Shown: one piece after another, positions 34,864-41,437 of the stretch
Layout: each line of letters starts with the position of its first letter
Position numbering within the stretch: position 1 is the first letter of the stretch
From: Anaeromyxobacter dehalogenans 2CP-C
GTDB taxonomy: Bacteria; Myxococcota; Myxococcia; Myxococcales; Anaeromyxobacteraceae
NCBI RefSeq assembly: GCF_000013385.1
Contig: NC_007760.1
Span: 2,791,001 to 2,855,000, forward strand
DNA: 64,000 bases
Direction: 5' to 3'
Notes under the pieces: model-generated
Seen by the model: the letters and a program-made list of their open reading frames with translations, nothing else
The model's database searches: none
What the model was told of the DNA's origin: nothing
Made by a program: the position numbers and the translations under genes

Positions 34864-36558
34864 GTGCGGGCGGACCCGGGCGACCACCTTCGCGGCGTGA
34901 CCGCCCCCGCGCTCCTGCTCGCCCTCCTCGCGCTCGCCCGCCCCGGCCCGGTCCCCCGGGCCCCGGCGGAGCCGGCGCTCGAGTGGGCCGTGGCGAGCGG
35001 CCTCGACAAGCTCCGGCCCGCCGATCCGCTCCCCGCCGCCCGCGCGGTGGACCTGGTGGCGGCGCGCGGGGAGTGCGAGTCGGCGCAGGTGGCGGTGCGT
35101 CCCCGCGGCGCCGCGCTCGCGCTCGGCGCCGAGGCCGCGCCGCTCTCCCCCGAGGCGCGCCGCCGCGGGCGGCGGATCCCGGTCGCGCTGTACCGGGTGG
35201 CGACGGTGCGCCTGGCGCGCCCGAGCGGACCGGACGGCGCCGCCGGCGAGTGGCCGGACCCGCTCGTGCCGGTGCGCGACGCCTGGTTCCGCGAGGCGCG
35301 CCGCGCGTTCCCGGTGGAGGTCGCGGCGGGCCGCCTCCAGGCGATCTGGGTGGAGGTGTGCGTCCCCCACGACGCCGCGCCCGGCGCGTACGCGGGCGTG
35401 GTGCGGCTCTCGGCGGGCGGCCGGCGCCTCGCCGAGGTCCCGGTGCGGCTGCGGGTGTGGCCGTTCGCGATCCCGCGCACCGGCACCTTCGCCGCGCCGT
35501 TCGGCCTCTCCACGCGGCTCGGCACCCGCGCGCTGGGCGTGCCGGACGATCCCGAGGTGGCGCGCGCGCTCGCCGCGGCCGCGCTGCGGCACCGCGTGAC
35601 GCCGTTCACGCTCTCGGCCGACCCGCCCGACGGCACGTGCACGGCGGGGCGCTGCGCGCTCGACTGGTCGCGCTACGACGCGGAGGTCGGGCCGGTGCTG
35701 GACGGGACGCTGGTGCCCGGCGTGCGCGGCGCGTTCGCCGAGGTGCGCATCGCCGGGCGGGTCTGGGACGGCCCGGAGGCGGACCTCGCCGCCACGCTCC
35801 GCGCGTGGCGGGCGCACTTCGAGGCGCGCGGCTGGGCGGACCGGCTCTGGCTCTACACGCTCGACGAGCCGCGGCCGGAGCAGCTTCCCGAGCTGGCGCG
35901 CCGGGCGCGGCTCGCCCGCGCCGCCGGCATCCGCGTGTTCGCCACCACGCTGCCCCAGCCGGCGCTGGACGGGCTGGTGGACGCCTACGCGCCGGTGCTG
36001 AACGCGCTGCCGGAGGGGCGCGCGCCGCCGCGCGTGGCGTTCTCCTACGCGTCCTGCATGTCGCACGGGTGCGCGGAGCTGCCCGGGGGCGGCCCGCTCC
36101 GCGCGGAGATGCTCCGCACGTTCGCCGGCTGGCCGGGCTACGAGATCGACCGGCCCGGCGCGGCCGCGCGCGCGGTGGCGTGGCTCGGCTGGCGGCGCGG
36201 CCTCTCCGGCGAGCTCTACTACGATATGCTCCAGGCCTGGCGAGGCGACCCTTGGACCGACGTGCGCGCGTTCGCGGGGAATGGCGACGGGACGCTGCTC
36301 TACCCGGGGAGGCCGGCCGAGCTCGGCGGGACGCGGCCGTTCCCGGTGGAGTCGATCCGGCTCAAGATCGTGCGCGACGCCCTGGAGGACGTGGAGCTCC
36401 TGCGGCTCGCCGCCGCCGCGGGCCTCGGCGGCCTGGCCGCCGCGACGGCGGAGGGGCTGGTGCCGGCGCCGCGCGGGTGGGAGCGCGACCCTGCCCGCTG
36501 GCTCGCGGCCCGGCGCCGGCTGGGGGACGCGCTCGCCCGGCGCCTCGCGACCCGCTGA
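34864..36558 (+). CDS. DUF4091-family exported glycoside-hydrolase-like protein
   Basis: A 564-residue protein from GTG 34864; GTG 34897 is an alternative, nearer the hydrophobic segment (APALLLALLALARPGP). Neither has a clear ribosome-binding site. Residues about 40-210 form an N-terminal beta-sandwich; the second half resembles a TIM barrel, with LWLYTLDEPRPEQ (about 330; the D-E-P is family-typical), then GLSGELYYDMLQAW and the DUF4091 signature GDGTLLYPG ... PVESIRLKIVRDALEDVELL. A paralogue is cut by the left window edge. Flanked by two DUF3108 genes (51 and 28 bp). Likely acts on a carbohydrate polymer in the envelope; substrate unknown. Confidence 0.82.
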   Translation: MRADPGDHLRGVTAPALLLALLALARPGPVPRAPAEPALEWAVASGLDKLRPADPLPAARAVDLVAARGECESAQVAVRPRGAALALGAEAAPLSPEARRRGRRIPVALYRVATVRLARPSGPDGAAGEWPDPLVPVRDAWFREARRAFPVEVAAGRLQAIWVEVCVPHDAAPGAYAGVVRLSAGGRRLAEVPVRLRVWPFAIPRTGTFAAPFGLSTRLGTRALGVPDDPEVARALAAAALRHRVTPFTLSADPPDGTCTAGRCALDWSRYDAEVGPVLDGTLVPGVRGAFAEVRIAGRVWDGPEADLAATLRAWRAHFEARGWADRLWLYTLDEPRPEQLPELARRARLARAAGIRVFATTLPQPALDGLVDAYAPVLNALPEGRAPPRVAFSYASCMSHGCAELPGGGPLRAEMLRTFAGWPGYEIDRPGAAARAVAWLGWRRGLSGELYYDMLQAWRGDPWTDVRAFAGNGDGTLLYPGRPAELGGTRPFPVESIRLKIVRDALEDVELLRLAAAAGLGGLAAATAEGLVPAPRGWERDPARWLAARRRLGDALARRLATR

Positions 36559-36586
36559 GCCCCGGCCCGCGCGCGGGGCGGCGCAG

Positions 36587-37375
36587 ATGACCTCCGCCGC
36601 GCTGCTCGCGCTCGCCCTGCTCGCCCCCTCCGCCACGCCGGCCGCCCCGGCCTGTGGCCCGCCGCCGCTCGCCGCGGGGGCGCGCCCCTGGGCGCCGGGC
36701 GAGACGCTCACGTTCGACCTCGACCTGCTCGGCATGGTGCGCGCCGGCACGCTCCAGCTCTCGGTGGAGCGCCCCATGTCCGGCGGGCGCGTCGTCCCGC
36801 TGCGCGCCCGCGCGCGCACCGACGCCTCGCTCGCCGCGCTCAAGAACGTCACCGCGGTGGGGCTCTCGTGGGTGGACGCGGACACGCTCCTGCCCGAGCG
36901 GTACCGCGACGAGGCGCTGGAGAACGGCGTCCGCAAGGTGAGCGACACCCGGCTCGCGCCGCCGGGCGGCGAGGTGGTGGTCGCGTACCGCTACGGCGAC
37001 CGCGAAGGGAAGACCGCGTACGCGCGCCAGGGCCACGTGCTCGACGCGCTGTCGGCGGTGTACCTGCTGCGCGCGGCGCGCCTCGCGCCCGGGGAGGCGT
37101 TCTGCTTCGACCTGGTCGCGAACCGGCGCTTCTGGCGCCTGGAGGGGACGGTCGCGCGGAAGATCGAGCCGGTGGACACGCCCGCCGGCCGGTTCCAGAC
37201 GCTGCGCGTGGACGCGGTGGCGCGCCGCGCGGACGACCCGGACGCGCGGGCGCGCCCGCTGCACCTGTGGTTCACGAACGACCGGCGCCGCCTGCTGGTG
37301 GCGGCGGTGAGCGAGATCGACCTCGGGCCGGTGCGCGCGATGCTGGCGAGCGTCCACGGCGCGCGCGCGCCCTGA
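36587..37375 (+). CDS. DUF3108-domain exported protein (second copy)
   Basis: A 262-residue protein with a signal peptide (MTSAALLALALLAPSATPAAP). DUF3108 features: PGETLTFDLDLLGMVRAGTL at the start of the mature part, the 'ERYRDEALENGVRKVSDTRL' middle, DTPAGRFQTLRVDAVARR and FTNDRRRLLVAAVSEIDLGPV near the end. It shares with the first copy the TPAG.F.TL.V strand and the (N/D)D.R..LV motif, so the two are paralogues that diverged long ago. 28 bases after the DUF4091 stop; converges on the 37392 gene 16 bases away. Confidence 0.83.
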   Translation: MTSAALLALALLAPSATPAAPACGPPPLAAGARPWAPGETLTFDLDLLGMVRAGTLQLSVERPMSGGRVVPLRARARTDASLAALKNVTAVGLSWVDADTLLPERYRDEALENGVRKVSDTRLAPPGGEVVVAYRYGDREGKTAYARQGHVLDALSAVYLLRAARLAPGEAFCFDLVANRRFWRLEGTVARKIEPVDTPAGRFQTLRVDAVARRADDPDARARPLHLWFTNDRRRLLVAAVSEIDLGPVRAMLASVHGARAP

Positions 37376-37391
37376 CGGGAGGCGCCATGCC

Positions 37392-37748
37392 TCACATGCG
37401 CGCGGCGACCTGCGCCAGCCGGCGGCGCACGCTCCCGAGCACGCCGGACAGGTAGTCGAGCCGCTCGGTGGGCGCCCCGCCCAGCGCGAGCGACAGCAGG
37501 CGCTGCTGGCTCGGCTCGCCGTCGGAGAGCGCCGCCTCGACGTTCGCCACGTACGCCGCCACCGCGGAGAGCGCCGCGCGCGCCTCGCGCAGGTCGTCCT
37601 CGAGGAAGTCGAGCACCACGTGCTCGCGCGCGGTGGAGCCGGCCAGGCGCCGGCGGAGCGCGTCCACGGCGCCCGGCGCGTCGGGGGAGACCTCGACGGC
37701 CTCGGGCTCCAGCGACTCGGCGAGGGCGACGGCGGGCAGGCGGCTCAT
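37392..37748 (-). CDS. Small helical protein coupled to a winged-helix protein
   Basis: A 118-residue protein, almost all helix, acidic in the first half (SLEPEAVEVSPDAPGAVDAL), with HVVLDFLEDDLREARAALSA and RLDYLSGVLGSVRRRLAQVA. No recognised domain. It begins in an ATGA overlap (37745-37748) with the upstream winged-helix gene, so the two products are probably partners. Confidence 0.6.
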   Translation of the reverse strand: MSRLPAVALAESLEPEAVEVSPDAPGAVDALRRRLAGSTAREHVVLDFLEDDLREARAALSAVAAYVANVEAALSDGEPSQQRLLSLALGGAPTERLDYLSGVLGSVRRRLAQVAARM

Positions 37749-38503
37749 GGCGGGCCTTTCTGCGCCGCGCGCGCGGCGCGGCGTCGGACGGTGTCGATCG
37801 CGGCCGCGATGCGCGAGGCGCTCTGCCCCTCGGCGAGCAGGTCCCGGACGTCGCGCAGGGCGCGGCCCAGCGCGTCCGGCCCCTCCTCGCCCCGGGCGTC
37901 GCGGAGCGCGCGGGCGAGCGCGGCCTCGGGGCCGGCCGCGGCCGGCGGCGGCGCGGCCGGCGCGCGGGGCACGGGCGCGTGGGGCGCGGGGACGTCGGGC
38001 GCCCGGATCGGGAGCGCGGCGGGCACGGCGCGGCCCAGCAGCACCTCGTCGCCCGGCGCCTGGCCGGCCGCCTCGCGCGGCAGGTAGACGCGCCAGAGCG
38101 TGCCGCGGTTGTCGCGGTGCAGGGGGCGCGCGAAGCGCTTCTCGACGAGCGCGTCGAGGACGCGCAGCAGCCGGCGCTCGGACAGGCGGAGCCGCGCCAT
38201 GAGGTCGCGCTTGGCGGCGCGGCACCAGTTCCGCCCCTCGCCGAACGAGAGCCGCAGCAGGTGCAGGTACGCGGCCTGCTCCTCGGCCTCCAGCGCGGTG
38301 GCCGCGGCGTCGAACGCGTCGAGCGGGATGGCGACGAAGGCGGCGCGCACCCGGGCGGCGCCGAGCAGCTCGCCCTCGAACGGCAGGCGGCGCATCTCGC
38401 CGGGCTCGAGCGCCTCGGCGGCGATCGCGCCTGCCGCGAGCGGGCGCGTGGCGAGCGCCGCGCTCCCGCGGACCCCACGGTAGAACCGATCCGCCCGCGC
38501 CAT
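37745..38503 (-). CDS. Winged-helix DNA-binding protein, replication-initiator-like fold
   Basis: A 252-residue protein. I choose ATG 38503, with GGAGGG eight bases upstream, over GTG 38521. The middle (AAFVAIPLDAFDAAAT, AAYLHLLRLSFGEGRNWC, KRDLMARLRLSERRLLRVLDAL, 'GTLWRVYLPRE') reads as a winged helix of the kind seen in plasmid/phage replication initiators and conserved-chromosomal regulators. A long Pro/Ala linker and a C-terminal helical segment follow. Function not assigned; DNA binding is an inference from the fold. Confidence 0.6.
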   Translation of the reverse strand: MARADRFYRGVRGSAALATRPLAAGAIAAEALEPGEMRRLPFEGELLGAARVRAAFVAIPLDAFDAAATALEAEEQAAYLHLLRLSFGEGRNWCRAAKRDLMARLRLSERRLLRVLDALVEKRFARPLHRDNRGTLWRVYLPREAAGQAPGDEVLLGRAVPAALPIRAPDVPAPHAPVPRAPAAPPPAAAGPEAALARALRDARGEEGPDALGRALRDVRDLLAEGQSASRIAAAIDTVRRRAARAAQKGPP

Positions 38504-38595
38504 CGCCGCCACCCTCCGCACCGAGGGTCCACGGTAATCGGGCGATATCGAAGGTCAACTTTCCGGCGGCGCCGCCGCGGGGCGCCGGAGACGCG

Positions 38596-38620
38596 ACGGC
38601 CCGCCGAGAGGGCGGGCCGT
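38596..38620 (-). terminator. Hairpin downstream of the DUF507 gene
   Basis: ACGGCCCGCC (38596-38605), loop GAGAG, GGCGGGCCGT (38611-38620): ten perfect pairs, 27 bases beyond the DUF507 stop on the minus strand. Confidence 0.55.
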
Positions 38621-38646
38621 GGGTGACGCGGGGTGGAGCCGGCGGG

Positions 38647-39165
38647 CTAGATGAGCCCGCGCGAGCGGCGGAGCAGCTCGACCGTCTTCTGGTACTCGAT
38701 GTCCCAGGCGGCCGTGCCCTCCTGCAGGTGCTTCAGCCGGGCGCGCGCCTCGCGGTCGATCTCCTCGTCCACGTCGAGGTGCTTCTTGAAGATGTTGAAG
38801 ACCTTCTTGCGGAGGACGTGGTCCTCGGAGAAGACCTCCTCCACGTTCCGGGAGATGAGCAGGAACTCGATCATCTGGCCGATGACGTACTCGATCCCCT
38901 CGTCCCCCATCTTGAAGCCGCGGACGTCCGCCATCTCGCGCTTCACCTGGTTGAACCGGGAGTGATCGTAGCCGCGGCGCTCCAGCGCCTCGCGCGTGGC
39001 GGCGTTCACCCGCTCCTCCGCGGCGAGGTACTCCTTCATGATCGCCGCCATGTCCATCTCGGCGTCGGCGATGCGCAGGGTCTCCACCTCCACGTCGCCG
39101 TCCTGCATGAGGGTCTGTACGACCTCGCGGGCGATCGTCGGGATGACCTTCGGGTAAAGCCGCAT
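38647..39165 (-). CDS. DUF507-family protein
   Basis: A 172-residue soluble protein starting at ATG 39165 (MRLYPKVIPTIAREVVQTLM). It shows two similar halves: an N-terminal DUF507 unit with EEYLAAEERVNAATREALERRG and a C-terminal one with FKKHLDVDEEIDREARARLKHL preceded by 'EDHVLRKKVFNIF'. The family occurs in delta-proteobacteria, Aquificae and Acidobacteria and has no assigned role. Its own promoter and a downstream hairpin suggest a single-gene unit. Confidence 0.82.
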   Translation of the reverse strand: MRLYPKVIPTIAREVVQTLMQDGDVEVETLRIADAEMDMAAIMKEYLAAEERVNAATREALERRGYDHSRFNQVKREMADVRGFKMGDEGIEYVIGQMIEFLLISRNVEEVFSEDHVLRKKVFNIFKKHLDVDEEIDREARARLKHLQEGTAAWDIEYQKTVELLRRSRGLI

Positions 39166-39246
39166 GGAGTGTGTCCTTGCCTCGACGCCGCGGTCCGCGC
39201 CGCGGGCCGGATGCCGGTGCGAAGACCGCGAAACAAAAGGTAAAGC

Positions 39247-39276
39247 CGTATAAACCCCGCCTGCCTTCATAGGCAA
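39247..39276 (-). promoter_or_regulatory. Promoter of the DUF507 gene
   Basis: On the minus strand: TTGCCT (39276-39271), 18 bases, TATACG (39252-39247). It lies in a local A+T island about 80 bases before the start codon. A palindrome GGCATG-TTC-CATGCC sits 20 bases upstream of the -35. Confidence 0.5.
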
Positions 39277-39467
39277 GAGAAAACAGCGGCTTCTGGCATG
39301 TTCCATGCCGCGGGACGGGCGCGCATCGGCCCCCGTGGGCCCGGCCCCGCGCGGGCCCGAGGAGTTCACGGTGCGTACGGCAGGCGGGCGATCGGCGAGC
39401 GCCCCGGCGTCGCGGCGGAGGCGGCCCTCGGGCGGAACGCCGCGCGGCGCCTCCCCGGAAACGGCGA

Positions 39468-39491
39468 GGGCGGCGCCCGGCGGCGCCGCCC
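39468..39491 (-). terminator. Hairpin downstream of the aldolase gene
   Basis: GGGCGGCGCC (39468-39477), loop CGGC, GGCGCCGCCC (39482-39491): ten perfect pairs, 28 bases past the stop. Confidence 0.5.
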
Positions 39492-39519
39492 CCTGGAACC
39501 CGCGCCGGCGCGTGCGGCG

Positions 39520-40449
39520 CTAGCTGGCGTAGATCTTCATGACCTCGGCGAGCAGCTTCAGCGCCTCGGCCTTCGGGCGCTGGAACGCGTTGCGGCCCAT
39601 GATCGAGCCGAACGCGCCGCCCTCCTTGAGGCCGCGGATCTCCTCGAGCACCGCGTCGGTGCCCTTCGCCTCGCCGCCGGAGAAGATCACGATGCGCTTG
39701 CCGTTGAACGCGCTCTGCACCACGTGGCGCACGCGCTCGGCCAGCGTCTTCGTCGGGATCTTCTGCTCCTCGTAGACCTTCTTCGCCGCGTCCAGCTCCA
39801 CCAGGTCCTTGGGCGGCTTCACCTTGATGACGTGGGCGCCCATCTGCGCGGCGATCTGCGCGGCGTACGCGCTGATGTCCACCGCGGTCTCGCCGTCCTT
39901 GGAGACGCCGGAGCCGCGCGGGTAGCTCCACACCACCACCGCGAGGCCCATCGACTTCGCCTCCTGGGTGATCTCGCGGAGCTCCTCGAGCTGCGTGTTC
40001 CGGGCGTCGGAGGCCGGGTAGATGGTGAAGCCGACCGCGGAGCAGCCCAGGCGCACGGCCTCCTTCACGGAGGCGGTCACCGCCGAGCAGGGCGCGCCGC
40101 CCATCTTCGAGAGCGAGTCGGAGTTGTTGAGCTTCAGGATGAGCGGGATCTGCCCCGCGAACTTCGCCGCGCCCGCCTCGATGAAGCCGAGCGGGGCCGC
40201 GTAGGCGTTGCAGCCCGCGTCGATGGCGAGCTGGAAGTGGTAGTCGGGATCGTAGCCGTCGGGGTTCTTCGCGAACGACCGCGCCGGCCCGTGCTCGAAG
40301 CCCTGGTCCACCGGCAGGATCACCATCTTGCCGGTGCCGCCCAGCTTGCCGTGCATGAGCATGCGGTGCAGGTTCGCCAGCGTCCCGGGGTTGTCCGATC
40401 CGTACCAGGACAGGATCTGCTTCACGCGCTCGGTCGTGTGCTCGGGCAT
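39520..40449 (-). CDS. fbaB: Class I fructose-bisphosphate aldolase, archaeal/FbaB (DhnA) type
   Basis: A 309-residue protein of the DeoC/LacD aldolase superfamily. I start at ATG 40449 because GGAG lies six bases upstream; a TTG 15 bases earlier is less likely. Features: ILPVDQGFEHGPARSF, 'AGCNAYAAPLGFIEAGAA', VVVWSYPRGSG, GAHVIKVKPPKD with the Schiff-base lysine, VIFSGGEAKG and GSIMGRNAFQRP for phosphate binding. It interconverts fructose 1,6-bisphosphate and triose phosphates without metal. Single-gene unit with its own promoter. Confidence 0.93.
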   Translation of the reverse strand: MPEHTTERVKQILSWYGSDNPGTLANLHRMLMHGKLGGTGKMVILPVDQGFEHGPARSFAKNPDGYDPDYHFQLAIDAGCNAYAAPLGFIEAGAAKFAGQIPLILKLNNSDSLSKMGGAPCSAVTASVKEAVRLGCSAVGFTIYPASDARNTQLEELREITQEAKSMGLAVVVWSYPRGSGVSKDGETAVDISAYAAQIAAQMGAHVIKVKPPKDLVELDAAKKVYEEQKIPTKTLAERVRHVVQSAFNGKRIVIFSGGEAKGTDAVLEEIRGLKEGGAFGSIMGRNAFQRPKAEALKLLAEVMKIYAS

Positions 40450-40514
40450 CTCTCTCTCCAGCAATTCGGTTGGCGGTGTCGGTGGCTCGGGGGCGGTGCC
40501 TGAATTTCGCCCGC

Positions 40515-40544
40515 AATCTACGGACCCGTGCCCGAACGAGGCAA
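40515..40544 (-). promoter_or_regulatory. Promoter of the aldolase gene
   Basis: On the minus strand: TTGCCT (40544-40539), 18 bases, TAGATT (40520-40515), 66 bases before the start. Confidence 0.5.
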
Positions 40545-40634
40545 GGGGAAAAGCCGGCGGCCGCCGGGCCGCGCCTCGCCCTCTCCCCGCGGGCTGCGCA
40601 GGTTTTCCTGGTCCACCCGAAAGGAAGGCAACGC

Positions 40635-40934
40635 ATGGCCCGTGGAATGGGAGAGCGTCCGGAGCGCAGCCCCTCGGCGATCCTGTCGGAGGTCGAGTAT
40701 CCGATCACGCGCGACGAGCTGTCGTCGGCGGCGGCCGAGGCCGGCGCGCCGGCGGACGCCATCAACTTCCTGAGGTCGCTGCCCGACCGGACGTACACGA
40801 GCCCGTCGGACGTGCTCCGGGAGTTCGGCGAGGGGAGCGCGCGCTTCGGGATGCACCGGACGGACGTGCGGCACCGGGAGGACCTGGGGAAGGAAGCGGT
40901 GGAGACGGGGGCGAATCCGACGAGGCATCCGTAG
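40635..40934 (+). CDS. DUF2795-family small protein
   Basis: A 99-residue protein. The middle, EYPITRDELSSAAAEAGAP followed by INFLRSLPDRTYTSPSDVLREFG, is the DUF2795 pattern (small helical domain, role unknown, frequent in actinobacteria and myxobacteria). AAGGA lies ten bases before the ATG. Divergent from the aldolase; immediately followed by an HNH-endonuclease remnant. Confidence 0.75.
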   Translation: MARGMGERPERSPSAILSEVEYPITRDELSSAAAEAGAPADAINFLRSLPDRTYTSPSDVLREFGEGSARFGMHRTDVRHREDLGKEAVETGANPTRHP

Positions 40935-40941
40935 CTCGGGC

Positions 40942-41395
40942 TTGGACGGTTCGGTCGGGGTTGGGGCACGCGTCGGCTTTGAGGGCGCGGCGGCGTGTTC
41001 CGAGCGGCACGCCATGGCGGAGTTCCTCGTCGCGCTGGCGGAGTTCGACAAGCGTGCCGCGACCCAGGTTCCATTCCGGGCGCCCGAACCAAATCCACCC
41101 AACGGGGTCGAGCCCGCGGAGCATTCAGATGCCGCTCGCAGTGAGCCTGTCGAACTGCGAGCTGCGATCCCTGCCGCCAAGCCCAGCTCCATCGACTGGC
41201 TCGGATCGGACCAGGCGCGGATGCACCTCACCGTGTCCAAGGCATTCCTGAAGAAGCTCGACGCCGCCCGGGACGCGCTCTCGCACTCCATGCCGGGTTC
41301 CACCCGCGAGGACGTCCTCGAGGCGGCGCTCCGACGCCCTGATGGACGCTTACGCGGGTCGGAGCCGCGGCGGGCCGCCATCGCCCTGATGCGCT
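40942..41395 (+). pseudogene. Degraded HNH-endonuclease-family (DUF222-like) gene
   Basis: The conserved pieces MAEFLVALAEFDKR and, later, MHLTVSKAFLKKLDAARDAL and LSHSMPGSTREDVLEAAL match what I recall of the many HNH endonuclease paralogues of Anaeromyxobacter and Myxococcus. The central part of the usual protein is missing, replaced by unrelated sequence that includes a REP-like hairpin. After EAAL the frame is lost: skipping one C near 41332 restores DALMDAYAGRSR, the expected continuation. The C-terminal HNH catalytic domain is absent and the sequence runs into the tail of addA. A broken, decaying copy. Confidence 0.65.
41134..41162. repeat. REP-like hairpin inside the HNH remnant
   Basis: GCTCGCAGT (41134-41142), an 11-base loop, ACTGCGAGC (41154-41162). 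The loop GAGCCTGTCGA resembles the GTGAGC / GTCGA words of the longer palindromic repeat at 50841. Confidence 0.5.
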
Positions 41396-41437
41396 CGCGC
41401 GTTCCTTCCGGCTCAGCGGATCAGCGTGAACGTTCCT

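Larger units (their letters stand above)
39166..39519. other. 354-bp gap between DUF507 and the aldolase
   Basis: No gene. The left part (39220-39300) is unusually A+T-rich and holds the DUF507 promoter and, at 39295-39309, a perfect GGCATG-TTC-CATGCC palindrome. The right part holds a terminator-like hairpin for the aldolase. Short open frames in between have no protein-like features. Confidence 0.5.

Noticed and set aside
39298-39523. Short plus-strand open frames between DUF507 and the aldolase
   Set aside because: Low-complexity Arg/Pro/Ala translations with no ribosome-binding site; the DNA is better explained by a terminator hairpin and a promoter.
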